Positions 16,558 to 25,798 are shown, counted from the stretch's first letter. The stretch is DNA of 64,000 nt from an uncultured Alistipes sp. (GCA_900550465.1 URSC01000004.1:124001-188000), one strand, 5' to 3'. Notes: generated by a model from the letters alone, not told the origin. Numbers and translations: made by a program.

Positions 16558-17750
16558 AGCGCTTTCTCGAAAAGGCCGTAAAGTGGCTGCTGACAGCCAG
16601 CGGCTTCGTCACCAGTCTCGTCATTCTGCTGATTATCGGCTTCCTCTTCACCGAGGGCGCAGGTCTTTTCCGGGAGAAGGTCATTGAGGAGGGCTATGTC
16701 CTGGCGATGCATAAGGACAATCCGGTAAAGGAAATGACCGCAGCCCAGATTAAGGCCGTGTTCGATGAGGACATCACGGACTGGAGCGGGCTCGGCGGTC
16801 CGGAAATGGAGATAATAACCTTCCGTCTGGAGGATGCGGACGAATATTTCACCGAAGAGGAACTTGGAGCGCAGTACGAGCATGCGGCCGGGAAAATAGA
16901 CTCCCTGATAGCCGCTACTCCCGGAATGATCGCTTTTATTCCCGAGAGCATGGTGGAGGAGGGGGCGCAGCTCAATTTCATAGAGGACAACAGCATCTCC
17001 CCGAAGGAGGTATTTGCCGGCAGCGAGTGGTTTCCCACCGCTACTCCCGCACCCCTGTTCGGTATGTGGCCCCTGCTGGCCGGTACACTTTGGGTGAGTT
17101 TCTTTGCAATCCTGTTTGCCCTGCCTTTCGGCATCAGCATAGCGGTCTATATGGCCGAGGTGGCTCCGGAGCGGGTGAGAAACATTCTCAAGCCCGTCAT
17201 TGAGCTGCTCAACGGCATACCTTCGGTCGTCTACGGCTTCTTCGGCCTGATAATCATCGTTCCCCTGCTGCAGCAGGTCTTCGGCCTGCCGGTGGGAGAG
17301 AGCGGGCTGGCGGGCAGTATTGTCCTGGCCATCATGGCTCTGCCGACGATAGTTACTGTGGCGGAGGACGCCATGCGCAACTGCCCGAGGGCGCTGCGGG
17401 AGGCCTCATTGGCCTTGGGTGCCTCGAAGTGGCAGACCGTGTCCAAAGTGGTGATACCCTCGTCGATGTCCGGTATTGCCTCCGGCGTAGTGCTCGGTAT
17501 CGGCCGGGCGATAGGAGAGACCATGGCCGTGCTCATGGTGACAGGCAACGCCGCCGTAATCCCTCATTCGATTCTCGAGCCGCTGAGGACCATCCCCGCA
17601 ACCATTGCGGCAGAGCTGGGCGAAGCCCCCGCCGGCGGAGCGCACTACCAGTCCCTGTTTCTCCTGGGCGTGATTCTCTTCTTCATCACATTTTTCATCA
17701 ACCTCTGCGTGGAGTACATCTCCCACCGCAACAAGGCCAAAAACCAGTAA
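16554..17750 (+). CDS. pstC: Phosphate ABC transporter permease PstC with PstS-like insert
   Basis: The protein has 398 residues, roughly 90 longer than classical PstC. TM1 (about residues 13-38) is followed by a soluble stretch of about 130 residues before the remaining membrane helices. This insert resembles part of the PstS upstream: LAMHKDNPVKEMTAAQIKAVF matches VVNPSNPVTQLTREQLEGIF, and ITDWSGLGGPEMEIITF matches ITNWKEVGGEDCKIVVY. The C-terminal half has the permease EAA loop (REASLALGASKWQTVSKVVIP). It forms the inner-membrane channel with PstA. Confidence 0.9.
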   Translation: MKRFLEKAVKWLLTASGFVTSLVILLIIGFLFTEGAGLFREKVIEEGYVLAMHKDNPVKEMTAAQIKAVFDEDITDWSGLGGPEMEIITFRLEDADEYFTEEELGAQYEHAAGKIDSLIAATPGMIAFIPESMVEEGAQLNFIEDNSISPKEVFAGSEWFPTATPAPLFGMWPLLAGTLWVSFFAILFALPFGISIAVYMAEVAPERVRNILKPVIELLNGIPSVVYGFFGLIIIVPLLQQVFGLPVGESGLAGSIVLAIMALPTIVTVAEDAMRNCPRALREASLALGASKWQTVSKVVIPSSMSGIASGVVLGIGRAIGETMAVLMVTGNAAVIPHSILEPLRTIPATIAAELGEAPAGGAHYQSLFLLGVILFFITFFINLCVEYISHRNKAKNQ

Positions 17751-17756
17751 CATCCC

Positions 17757-18644
17757 ATGAATTCCCCTGTATATCCTACCGGCTATCACCTCCGCAAGCG
17801 GCGCTCGCAGGCTGCGGCCTTCACCGTATTCCGGGTGCTGAGCTATTTTATTGTCCTGGTGCTCTTTGCCATCCTCGGCTTCATCATCTACAAGGGGGCC
17901 GGAGTCCTGAGCTGGGACTTCCTGACCAAGGCCCCTGAGGACGGGATGACCGCAGGAGGCATTTTCCCCGCGATAGTGGGAACCCTGCTGCTGATGCTCG
18001 GAAGCGCCGTGGTAGCCTTCCCGATAGGCATCATGAGCGGCATCTACATGAACGAATACGCCTCCAAAGGGTGGGTAGTGCGCTTCATCCGCCTGATGAC
18101 CAACAACCTCAGCGGAGTGCCCTCGATAGTCTTCGGACTCTTCGGCATGGCCCTTTTCGTCAAATACCTGGGATTCGGCGACAGTATTCTGGCAGGCTCC
18201 CTGACCCTCGGGCTGCTCTCCCTGCCGCTGATTATACGTACCACGGAGGAGGCCCTGAAGGACATTCCCGCCGGTATCCGCGAGGGGAGCCTGGCCCTGG
18301 GCGCCACCAAGCTCCAGACTATCTGGAAGGTGGTGCTGCCGATGGGTATGCCCCGCATAATCACCGGACTGATTCTCTCCCTCGGCCGTGTGTCGGGAGA
18401 GACCGCCCCGATTCTTTTCACCTGCGCCGCCTATTTCTTCCCGCAGCTGCCCGCATCCATATTTGACCAGTGCATGGCCCTGCCGTACCACCTCTACGTG
18501 ATTTCGACCAGCGGTACGGACATCGAGGCACAGCAGCCGATAGCCTACGGAACGGCCCTGGTGCTGATAATCATTGTCCTGATTATCAATCTGCTGGCGG
18601 GAGGACTCAGAAAATATTTTGAAAAACGGTTAAAGATAAAATAA
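17757..18644 (+). CDS. pstA: Phosphate ABC transporter permease PstA
   Basis: The 295-residue protein has six predicted helices and the permease coupling loop REGSLALGATKLQTIWKVVLP, followed by GRVSGETAPILFT, typical of PstA. It pairs with PstC in the inner membrane. The gene lies 6 bp after pstC and its stop abuts pstB directly. Confidence 0.93.
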   Translation: MNSPVYPTGYHLRKRRSQAAAFTVFRVLSYFIVLVLFAILGFIIYKGAGVLSWDFLTKAPEDGMTAGGIFPAIVGTLLLMLGSAVVAFPIGIMSGIYMNEYASKGWVVRFIRLMTNNLSGVPSIVFGLFGMALFVKYLGFGDSILAGSLTLGLLSLPLIIRTTEEALKDIPAGIREGSLALGATKLQTIWKVVLPMGMPRIITGLILSLGRVSGETAPILFTCAAYFFPQLPASIFDQCMALPYHLYVISTSGTDIEAQQPIAYGTALVLIIIVLIINLLAGGLRKYFEKRLKIK

Positions 18645-19397
18645 ATGGAGAAAATCGAAGCAAGGGACGTTAATTTCTACTACGGGGCCTTCCACGCCCT
18701 GAAGGGCATCTCGATGGAGATACCGCAGAATCAGGTGGTCGCCTTCATCGGGCCCTCCGGCTGCGGCAAGTCCACCTTCCTGCGGCTGCGCGACACGCTG
18801 AACGACCTGATTCCAGGGACACGGCTCGAGGGGCAGATACTCATCGACGGGCAGGATATTTATGGAGCGGATGTCCATGTGGACGAGCTGCGCAAGAATG
18901 TGGGAATGGTGTTCCAGAGGCCCAATCCCTTCCCCAAGAGCATATTTGACAATGTCGCCTACGGCCTGCGGGTCAACGGCATAAAGGACAAGGCCTACAT
19001 CCGTGAGAGGGTGGAGGAGTCCCTGCGCGGGGCGGCCCTGTGGGATGAGGTCAAGGACAAGCTGAACGAGTCGGCATTCGCCCTTTCAGGAGGTCAGCAG
19101 CAGAGGCTCTGTATCGCTCGTGCCATGGCGGTGTCTCCGTCGGTGCTGCTTATGGACGAGCCGGCCTCGGCTCTCGACCCGATTTCCACGGCCAAGGTAG
19201 AGGAGCTCATCAGCGAGCTGCGCAGTCAGGTGACCATAGTCATCGTCACGCACAACATGCAGCAGGCGGCCAGGGTCAGCGACAGGACGGCTTTCTTCTA
19301 CATGGGCGAGATGGTCGAATATGACGACACCAAGACTATCTTTACAAATCCTCACAAGGAGGCGACACAGAACTACATAACAGGACGTTTCGGTTAA
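18645..19397 (+). CDS. pstB: Phosphate ABC transporter ATPase PstB
   Basis: The protein has 250 residues. Walker A is GPSGCGKST (about 36-44), with a Q-loop in GMVFQRPNPFPKSIFDNVAYG, which is diagnostic for PstB. The ABC signature is LSGGQQQRLCIARA, Walker B is LLMDEPASALDP, and the H-loop is IVTHNM. It energises phosphate import through PstCA. The start follows the pstA stop without a gap. Confidence 0.95.
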   Translation: MEKIEARDVNFYYGAFHALKGISMEIPQNQVVAFIGPSGCGKSTFLRLRDTLNDLIPGTRLEGQILIDGQDIYGADVHVDELRKNVGMVFQRPNPFPKSIFDNVAYGLRVNGIKDKAYIRERVEESLRGAALWDEVKDKLNESAFALSGGQQQRLCIARAMAVSPSVLLMDEPASALDPISTAKVEELISELRSQVTIVIVTHNMQQAARVSDRTAFFYMGEMVEYDDTKTIFTNPHKEATQNYITGRFG

Positions 19398-19416
19398 CAG
19401 AAAAATATTACAGGAT

Positions 19417-20100
19417 ATGGTAAAATTCGTAGATCAGCAACTCACCCAGCTCCGCAACGAGGTATACCGCATGTGGGCTATGGTGTACAGTCAGATGGAC
19501 CAGGCCCGGCAGGCAGTGCTTGCCATGGACCGCAATATAGCCCAGCAGATATGGGTGCGCGAGCGCCTGGTGGATGCCCAGGACATCAAGATAGATACTC
19601 AGGTGGAGGACTTCATCGCTCTCTACACTCCGGTGGCCGTGGACCTGCGCTTCGTGCTGGCCATGCTCAAGATCAACAGCGACCTCGAGCGCATCGGGGA
19701 CTACGCCTACAGCATCGCCCGCTTCGTCAAGGAGACGGATGCGGAGAAGCTCGATGCTGCCTTAGTGGACAGGCTTCAGTTAGAGAGGATGTTCGACATC
19801 GTATTGGAGATGATGAACGGACTGCAGTCTTCCCTGATGGACGAGAATCCCTCGAAGGCCTCCTCGGTCATCGACATGGACGACGAGCTGGACCGGCTCA
19901 AGGCCGCTTCCGACAGCATCCTGGTGGAGTACGCCCGGGAGCATACGGACGAGCTTCCGGTGGTCATGGGTCTCGGCAGCATCTTCCGCAAGCTAGAGCG
20001 TACCGGCGACCATCTGACCAATATCGCGGAGGAGATAGTCTTCTATATTGATGCGAAGGTGCTCAGGCATACGGCCATGTTCTCGCAGAAAGGGGAATAA
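19417..20100 (+). CDS. phoU: Phosphate signalling regulator PhoU
   Basis: The 227-residue all-helical protein has the two PhoU three-helix repeats and their metal-binding motifs (NSDLERIGDYAYSIA and RKLERTGDHLTNIAEE). PhoU links PstSCAB occupancy to the PhoR/PhoB two-component system and represses it under phosphate sufficiency. It is the last gene of the operon. No phoR/phoB is in the window. Confidence 0.95.
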   Translation: MVKFVDQQLTQLRNEVYRMWAMVYSQMDQARQAVLAMDRNIAQQIWVRERLVDAQDIKIDTQVEDFIALYTPVAVDLRFVLAMLKINSDLERIGDYAYSIARFVKETDAEKLDAALVDRLQLERMFDIVLEMMNGLQSSLMDENPSKASSVIDMDDELDRLKAASDSILVEYAREHTDELPVVMGLGSIFRKLERTGDHLTNIAEEIVFYIDAKVLRHTAMFSQKGE

Positions 20101-20107
20101 CAGAAAA

Positions 20108-20131
20108 GTTACAAATATTTGATTTTGTAAC
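20108..20131 (-). terminator. Hairpin terminator, convergent phoU / glycosyltransferase
   Basis: GTTACAAA and TTTGTAAC form a perfect 8-bp stem around TATTTGAT. On the minus strand the stem is followed by TTTT, so it would terminate the glycosyltransferase transcript. On the plus strand the tail is weaker. Confidence 0.5.
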
Positions 20132-20160
20132 AATGTTGTTATTTGCACTTGGTGTAAGGA

Positions 20161-21162
20161 CTATATGTCTACGGGTGCACCTTCCTTGAAAATCTTGAGA
20201 CAGTATTCTTTCGGTACTGAGCTGCGTCCTGCTGCATCGCGGCAGAGCTGTCTCAGGAATTTCATGGACTGTCCGGGAGAGTAGTGGAAGGCCTTCCTGA
20301 GGTACATGGCCAGGGAGGCGCAGAGATAGAGCCGGAAGAATGAGTAGGAGAGCCCCGGCATGTAGTTCCGGACATCGATAAGCCGGTTGAGGTAGTGGAT
20401 GTAGACGGGGCCGGCTTTAGTATAGTGCCGGTTTACAGAAGCACTGACCTTATGGTAGATGACGGAGCCGGTCACACAGGCCATCCGTACCTTGCGGCGC
20501 TTCATCCGCAGGGCCAGTTCAAAGTCCTCTTCTCCGTAGAAAAACCGTTCGGTGAAGATCGCTCCGTCACTGTCCAGGACATCGGGGGTGAACATCATGC
20601 AGCAGCCTGTGATAAAAGAGCATTCTATGAATTCCTTTTCTCTGACCCTGGATACCGGCATATCCTTGTACCAGTATTTCCGCAGTCCCCAGCGTATTCT
20701 GCCGCCTCCGTTCCAGATTTTGTCCCTGTCGCGGTAATAGTGTATCAGAGGGGTGATGATCCGGTACCGTGGCCTCTGTTTCTGAAAATTCACCAGATGG
20801 GAGAGGAAGTCCGGCTCGAGCACCGTGTCGTTGTTCAGCAACAGGAAATATTCAGGGCTGTAATGTGCAGCGTACCTGACCATCATGTTGTTGGCCCGGC
20901 TGAATCCGTTGTTCTCGAGCAGGTCGTAGAGGATGATGCATCTGCGCTCCGGAACCGGAAATGTCTCCTCTCCGAGTCGGGTGCGGTGTACAGTGTCTCC
21001 TCTGGTGCTGCACAGTTCCTGCAGCCTGTCCAGTGAGCCGTCCTGCGAGCCGTTGTCACCCAGGACTATGAAATAGTCGTCATAGGTGGACGCGGCCAGA
21101 GATTCCAGGCACTCGGCCGTGTCGTCATATCCGTTCCAGTTCAGTAGCGCTATGCAGATCAT
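20161..21162 (-). CDS. Glycosyltransferase family 2 (rhamnosyltransferase-like)
   Basis: The 333-residue protein has the GT-A fold of family 2. The nucleotide-binding start is ICIALLNWNGYDDTAECLESL, the DxD-type metal site is LLLNNDTVLEPDFL (about residue 108), and the acceptor-site motif is FYGEEDFELALRMKRR. A hydrophobic C-terminal third may associate with the membrane. Proteins of this type add sugars to cell-surface polysaccharides. It stands alone, with no polysaccharide cluster. A -7 box lies 6-13 bp upstream of the ATG, which implies a very short leader. Confidence 0.85.
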   Translation of the reverse strand: MICIALLNWNGYDDTAECLESLAASTYDDYFIVLGDNGSQDGSLDRLQELCSTRGDTVHRTRLGEETFPVPERRCIILYDLLENNGFSRANNMMVRYAAHYSPEYFLLLNNDTVLEPDFLSHLVNFQKQRPRYRIITPLIHYYRDRDKIWNGGGRIRWGLRKYWYKDMPVSRVREKEFIECSFITGCCMMFTPDVLDSDGAIFTERFFYGEEDFELALRMKRRKVRMACVTGSVIYHKVSASVNRHYTKAGPVYIHYLNRLIDVRNYMPGLSYSFFRLYLCASLAMYLRKAFHYSPGQSMKFLRQLCRDAAGRSSVPKEYCLKIFKEGAPVDI

Positions 21163-21167
21163 GGCGC

Positions 21168-21175
21168 CAAAGATA
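21168..21175 (-). promoter_or_regulatory. -7 box of the glycosyltransferase gene
   Basis: The minus strand reads TATCTTTG, ending only 5 bp before the ATG. The transcript would be nearly leaderless. Confidence 0.45.
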
Positions 21176-21196
21176 GTGAATAAGGCATAATTTTCC

Positions 21197-21204
21197 TAGA
21201 TTTG
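21197..21204 (+). promoter_or_regulatory. -7 box of the phzF-like gene
   Basis: TAGATTTG matches TAnnTTTG, 19 bp before the ATG. It is divergent from the glycosyltransferase box in the same 61-bp gap. Confidence 0.5.
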
Positions 21205-21223
21205 TGTCCAAACTGAAGATACC

Positions 21224-22090
21224 ATGAGATTCTATATCGTAGACTGTTTCGCCGAGGCGAAATACCAGGGCAATCCGTTGGCCGTCCTCATCCCCGACCG
21301 GCCTGTATCCGATGCCGAGATGCAGCGGATAGCCATAGAGATAGGCTTTTCCGAGACGACCTTCATCATGTCCGGGCGGCAGGCTGACGGAGGCTATGAC
21401 GTGCGGATCTTCACGACCTCCTGCGAGGTGCCTTTCGCCGGGCATCCTACACTCGGGACGGCATACGTCATCAGGGAAATGCTGGAGGGCGGACGGCCGT
21501 CGCGGGTGCTGCTCAACCTCAGGGCCGGGCAGATTCCGGTGGACTTCGCTCCGGACGGCACGGGGGTCATGACCCAGAATCAGCCGGTGTTCGGGGAGAT
21601 TCTGCCCCGGGATGCGGCGGTGGCTGCGGTGTCGCTGTTGGAGGACGATGTCCGGAACGATTTTCCGGTCCAATGGGTGTCGACCGGGCTGGAGGCGGTA
21701 ATCACCCCTCTTCGGTCAGTCGAGGCCCTTGAGCGCTGCCGGGTCAACTATGACGAGCGGCAGCGGTTCATCGACCGGCACTATGCGTGCAGTCTGCTGT
21801 ATTTCGTGCCGATGCCGGACGGCAGTCTGCGGGTGAGGGTGTTTATGGAGGACCCCGGCTTTCTCGAGGATCCGGCAACGGGCAGTGCCAACGGCGACCT
21901 GGCGTGCTGGCTGCTCCGCCACGGCTTCTTCGGAGGGGCGCACAGTCTTCGCTATATGGTGAGCCAGGGCAGTGAGATGGGACGGCCCTCACGGCTCCAT
22001 GTCGAGGCCTCGTATGATGCGGCCGGCGGGCTTTATTCGACTCGGGTCGGCGGCAGGGTCTTCGTGGTGGCCGAAGGGGAATGGAGGTGA
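21224..22090 (+). CDS. PhzF family epimerase/isomerase
   Basis: The protein has 288 residues. The N-terminal half carries DCFAEAKYQGNPLAVL, FSETTFIM (the position of the catalytic Glu) and EVPFAGHPTLGTAYV. The C-terminal half carries FLEDPATGSANGDLACWLL. These are the PhzF/diaminopimelate-epimerase-fold landmarks. Members act on small metabolites such as dihydro-hydroxyanthranilate or amino acids. There is no phenazine cluster here, so the substrate is unknown. Confidence 0.9.
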   Translation: MRFYIVDCFAEAKYQGNPLAVLIPDRPVSDAEMQRIAIEIGFSETTFIMSGRQADGGYDVRIFTTSCEVPFAGHPTLGTAYVIREMLEGGRPSRVLLNLRAGQIPVDFAPDGTGVMTQNQPVFGEILPRDAAVAAVSLLEDDVRNDFPVQWVSTGLEAVITPLRSVEALERCRVNYDERQRFIDRHYACSLLYFVPMPDGSLRVRVFMEDPGFLEDPATGSANGDLACWLLRHGFFGGAHSLRYMVSQGSEMGRPSRLHVEASYDAAGGLYSTRVGGRVFVVAEGEWR

Positions 22091-22111
22091 CGGCAGTGCG
22101 GGTAATTGTTC

Positions 22112-22119
22112 TACATTTG
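22112..22119 (+). promoter_or_regulatory. -7 box of the EEP lipoprotein gene
   Basis: TACATTTG matches TAnnTTTG, 22 bp before the ATG. Confidence 0.45.
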
Positions 22120-22141
22120 CAGGCTGAAAAAATGATTTGAA

Positions 22142-23170
22142 ATGAGAAAGATTCTGATAGTTCTGGCGGCCCTTTCGGTGATGCTGTGCTCGTGTGCGCA
22201 GAAAGGCACGGAATTCACTGTACTGCAGTGGAATATCTGGCAGGAGGGGACAATGGTCCCCGGAGGATATGACGCGATAGTGGACGAGATCGAGAGGCTC
22301 AGGCCGGATTTCGTGACCTTCAGCGAGGTGCGCAACTATCACGGGACACGGTTCTGCGACCGGATAGTGGCCTCGCTGCGGGAGAGAGGGCTGGAATACT
22401 ATTCGTTCTACAGTTACGACTCAGGGCTGCTGAGCCGGCATCCGATAACGGACTCCACCACGGTATTTCCGGAGAACGGGGACCACGGCAGCATCTACCG
22501 GATGGTCTCCGAGACAGGCGGACGGGAGATAGCGGTGTACACTGCCCATCTGGATTACCTCAATGACGCCTATTACAATGTCCGCGGCTACGACGGCTCC
22601 ACCTGGGAGAAAATTCCCATCCCGCAGACCGTCCTCGAGGTCCTGCAGGTCAATGACGCCTCGCAGCGCGATGACGCCATCCGGGAGTTCATCGCCGCCG
22701 CCCGCAAGGACATCGAAGCGGGGAGAATCGTCATACTCGGCGGGGACTTCAACGAGCCCTCGCACCTGGACTGGATCCGGGAGACCAAGGACCTGTACGA
22801 CCACAACGGTCTCATCATCCCCTGGACAGTGCCTCTGATGCTGGACAATGCCGGATTTGTCGACACCTACCGGGAGCAGTTCCCCGACGTATTGTCCCAT
22901 CCCGGATTTACCTTCCCGGCCGACAATCCCCTGATACCCGTCGAGCGCCTTACCTGGACCCCCGATGCCGATGAGCGCGACCGCATAGACTATATTTTCT
23001 ATTACCCTTACCCGGGACTGGAACTGCTCGATGCGGCAGTCTTCGGACCGCGGGGCAGCATCTGCAACTCGCAACGGGTGACGGAGGCCACTGAGGATCC
23101 TTTCATTGAGCCGCTGGGAGTGTGGCCTACCGACCACAAGGGAGTGCTGGTGAGATTCCTCCTGCAGTAG
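22142..23170 (+). CDS. Endonuclease/exonuclease/phosphatase family lipoprotein
   Basis: The 342-residue protein has a lipoprotein signal (MRKILIVLAALSVMLCSCAQ, Cys at about 18). The EEP fold is shown by LQWNIWQEG (metal-binding Asn), FVTFSEVRNY (Glu), ILGGDFNEPSHLDW (Asp/Asn), RIDYIFYYP and WPTDHKGVLVRF (general-base His). Members hydrolyse phosphodiesters in DNA, inositol phosphates or sphingolipids. An envelope location suggests scavenging of an extracellular phosphoester. It ends 6 bp from the convergent esterase gene. Confidence 0.88.
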   Translation: MRKILIVLAALSVMLCSCAQKGTEFTVLQWNIWQEGTMVPGGYDAIVDEIERLRPDFVTFSEVRNYHGTRFCDRIVASLRERGLEYYSFYSYDSGLLSRHPITDSTTVFPENGDHGSIYRMVSETGGREIAVYTAHLDYLNDAYYNVRGYDGSTWEKIPIPQTVLEVLQVNDASQRDDAIREFIAAARKDIEAGRIVILGGDFNEPSHLDWIRETKDLYDHNGLIIPWTVPLMLDNAGFVDTYREQFPDVLSHPGFTFPADNPLIPVERLTWTPDADERDRIDYIFYYPYPGLELLDAAVFGPRGSICNSQRVTEATEDPFIEPLGVWPTDHKGVLVRFLLQ

Positions 23171-23176
23171 CCCGCC

Positions 23177-23863
23177 TCAGCGCAGCAGCCAGGCGAGGGC
23201 ACGGGCCATGCGGAGCTCCGGATGGTCGAAGTGGTTGCCGGGATTCCATTCGAAAGTCGTTTCGATGCCATATGACTTGACCCTCTCCGCCACTTCCGCG
23301 GTGCAGGCGTCCACCCGGCTCATCAGCGGATGGCGGGTGCGGCCCTCCCGGTCGCCGAGGGAGAAATAGGCCTTTTCCGGGCCGCTCTTTTCCCCGCAGC
23401 CGCTCTTCGGCGCATTGTTCCTGATATAATCCGTGAATCCCGGATACCAGAGGGAGCCGGAGACACTTGCCACCCTGCGGAAATACCCTGAATTCCAGGC
23501 GGCCCAGAGGGCGAAGAGGCCCGCGAGGGAGTAGCCGGCGATGACAGGCAGGATGTCCTTTCCACCGAATTGTGCCTCCACCTGCGGAACGCACTCCTCC
23601 ATCATCCAGCGCAGATGTTCCGCCGCCAGCCCCTTGTAAGGCGCCTGGCCCTTCCACACCCCCTCCGCCGGCCAGGGCGACAGCTCGTCGTCCAGCCCCG
23701 TACCCGGATTGTTGACCGACACCAGCACCATCGGCGGGCAGTCCTTCAGCCCGTGGCAGGCATTCCAGACGTCCTCGCCGTTGCCGCGGAAGGAGTGGAG
23801 GTAGACTATGGGAATTACGTCGGTCTGATATCCATTTTCGTATTTCCAAATCGTAAAGTCCAT
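23177..23863 (-). CDS. Alpha/beta-hydrolase esterase (esterase D / Fes type)
   Basis: The 228-residue protein has an esterase-D-like alpha/beta-hydrolase core. The oxyanion strand is IPIVYLHSFRGNGED, the nucleophile elbow is IAGYSLAGLFALWAAW (Ser near residue 115), the acid loop is in FSLGDREGRT, and the catalytic His is in WNPGNHFDHPE. There is no signal peptide, so it is cytoplasmic. It hydrolyses an ester or acyl group; the substrate is not evident. Confidence 0.85.
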   Translation of the reverse strand: MDFTIWKYENGYQTDVIPIVYLHSFRGNGEDVWNACHGLKDCPPMVLVSVNNPGTGLDDELSPWPAEGVWKGQAPYKGLAAEHLRWMMEECVPQVEAQFGGKDILPVIAGYSLAGLFALWAAWNSGYFRRVASVSGSLWYPGFTDYIRNNAPKSGCGEKSGPEKAYFSLGDREGRTRHPLMSRVDACTAEVAERVKSYGIETTFEWNPGNHFDHPELRMARALAWLLR

Positions 23864-23896
23864 GGTAAAAATAGATTATGATTGGAAATTAGTAGG

Positions 23897-25390
23897 TTAG
23901 GGTACAAGCAATGTCTCTGCGAGAGTCCGCAAATAGTCCTCAGGCAATCTGTTGGCTCCAATTGAACTTATTTCCGAATACAGATTCGTGCCTTTACGGA
24001 TGATGTATTTGCGTTCATGGCCGTTGATGTCGGCGAGAAGGTGATAATTTCCATGATAGGCCTGTTCGATTCTGATATTGGAAATGGTATTTCCTTTTGT
24101 GTCCTCGAATGTGACCTTACTGGATGGAACCGTCATGCAGCCGCATTCGATCATGTGACGGTGGATACTGGATTCTATACGCGGGATCCATTCTTGCTTA
24201 ACACCGTATCCGGTGGCGATGGCTCTGAAACGGCTGAGTGAGGCGGCAACTTTATCAATTATGGATGCCGGTCGTCTTATGCCGTTCGCAGCTGCGAAAG
24301 CCAGAATATCCTCTTTTGTAAAATCACGCAGTTTGCCGCCGGCCGACAGACAGTGCTCCTTCTGCGCCTGATAGCCTCCTGTGTTGAATATGAATGTCAT
24401 GTCGTATGCGGGAGCCAGTCTCCATTGCCCTTGAGGATTCATGATGAAGGAGAAGTTCTTGTTGTGGTCGTCGGTGTTGTTGGACAGGATGTTGAAAACC
24501 ATTCTGCGGAAAACCTCCTCGGAATCGATTTCCGGCAGCTGCAGTTTCCGGCACACCAGCAGCATGTCCTCATAGCTTGCAGCGTCCGGACACATCGCCG
24601 CGAGAGTCTGTATGTGCAGTTTCCGGCCGTTTTCCCGGTCGAAACGTTCAGTCAGGAAATGCTTTGTGCCCTCTATCTCCATAAGCCTCGAATCAGTCAT
24701 CCGTATGCCGGCGTCTACAGCCATACGCCAGTAGCTCATCTCCAGTTCGGCCGAAGACCGGGCTGGGTCACCGAATTTCAGAATGCAGTAATCGTAGCCA
24801 TCCAGGCCGTATATCTGTCCTGAACGTATCTCCCCGGTTTCCTTTGAAACTGCGAATACGGCCTTGGGTTGACGTCCGCCTGCCGATGTACCTACGGCGA
24901 TCAGGGACTGCATGGTCAGGGACTCTTCCGGAAGGATGCGTGCATTCTCCCTGTCGGAGAATATCTTTTGAGCAAGGGCTGTCAGCGACTGGATATCTAT
25001 CTTCCCTCTGCTTATATAACTCTCGGTCTCAGGAATGAATTCAAGAGCGCCCATGCCTCTGCTTCCGATGAATGACAATTTCTCGAGAGGGGTAATCTCT
25101 GCCGCCGGGATCCGATGCTCCTGTCTCCAGTAATCAAAAAGCCTGTTTCCCCAGTCATCCGGCAGAGAATCCGCTATGAAAGGGGGAAGCTTTTGATATA
25201 TGCGTTCTGATGCACCATAGACAGGCATCCTGCTCCCGATATCTCCAATAGGAGCGGTAAGCGGGGCAATATCAATTCCTTTGCTCAGAAAATCCGGATT
25301 GAAAGTGAAATAAGAGAGGTGTCTCCGTTCATCCCACAGCAGTCGGCCGACCTCCTCGCCCCACAGTATCACTTTGATCATTCTACTCAT
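23897..25390 (-). CDS. hipA: HipA family serine/threonine kinase toxin
   Basis: The protein has 497 residues. The N-terminal coupling domain (VILWGEEVGRLLWDERRHLSYFTFNPDF) is followed by the HipA kinase domain, with GTSAGGRQPKAVFAV (the ATP/P-loop region), TKHFLTERFDRENGRKLHIQTLA, and the catalytic and metal-binding segment ILSNNTDDHNKNFSFI plus YDMTFIF. HipA kinases phosphorylate targets such as glutamyl-tRNA synthetase and induce dormancy. A C-terminal tail of about 90 residues after the kinase domain is longer than usual. It overlaps hipB by 4 bp. Confidence 0.92.
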   Translation of the reverse strand: MSRMIKVILWGEEVGRLLWDERRHLSYFTFNPDFLSKGIDIAPLTAPIGDIGSRMPVYGASERIYQKLPPFIADSLPDDWGNRLFDYWRQEHRIPAAEITPLEKLSFIGSRGMGALEFIPETESYISRGKIDIQSLTALAQKIFSDRENARILPEESLTMQSLIAVGTSAGGRQPKAVFAVSKETGEIRSGQIYGLDGYDYCILKFGDPARSSAELEMSYWRMAVDAGIRMTDSRLMEIEGTKHFLTERFDRENGRKLHIQTLAAMCPDAASYEDMLLVCRKLQLPEIDSEEVFRRMVFNILSNNTDDHNKNFSFIMNPQGQWRLAPAYDMTFIFNTGGYQAQKEHCLSAGGKLRDFTKEDILAFAAANGIRRPASIIDKVAASLSRFRAIATGYGVKQEWIPRIESSIHRHMIECGCMTVPSSKVTFEDTKGNTISNIRIEQAYHGNYHLLADINGHERKYIIRKGTNLYSEISSIGANRLPEDYLRTLAETLLVP

Positions 25391-25728
25391 AACACCTTGA
25401 TTTTAAGTTTGCTCGTCTTTTCCTGCTTGTGACGTATCCGCTGTACCTTTCTGTCATTGTCTTTCATAAGATAGGGGGACGGCGGAAGCTCAGGCATCAG
25501 CTCATCCAGCGCTTCTATCCATCCTACTGCCTTCAGCAGCAGAAGAAACGTTCCGAGAGACAGATTGTTGGCCGTCCCGCTCTCGAACTTGTAGACAGTC
25601 ACAACAGAGAGCCCGGCCCGCTCGGCCACCTCTTTCTGAGTCATATTGGCCCTCTGACGGTAATCCCTGTAACGGCTTCCGAGCAGGTGAATCAGCTCGG
25701 GGATGGAGTAATCTTTCAGCTGTGCCAT
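25387..25728 (-). CDS. hipB: HipB-like HTH antitoxin/repressor
   Basis: The 113-residue protein has a Cro/CI-type HTH (YRQRANMTQKEVAERAGLSV, then VTVYKFESG, about residues 20-50) and a basic, disordered C-terminal tail. It binds HipA and represses the operon. It is translated first and overlaps hipA by 4 bp. A -7 box and a 22-bp inverted repeat lie upstream and are the likely operator. Confidence 0.88.
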   Translation of the reverse strand: MAQLKDYSIPELIHLLGSRYRDYRQRANMTQKEVAERAGLSVVTVYKFESGTANNLSLGTFLLLLKAVGWIEALDELMPELPPSPYLMKDNDRKVQRIRHKQEKTSKLKIKVL

Positions 25729-25798
25729 ATTAACTATAATTTAGTTTATATTTAATGCCAAATTTTAGGGTTAAATATAAAATTGTTTATTGTTAATG

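Noticed and set aside
17406..18491. 361-codon minus-strand frame across pstC and pstA
   Set aside because: It is antisense to two well-recognised permease genes, with Gly/His/Gln-rich composition and no domain.
20108..20131. GTTACAAA hairpin after phoU as a second Pho box
   Set aside because: There is no 11-bp repeat phasing, and it lies between convergent genes. A terminator is the simpler reading.
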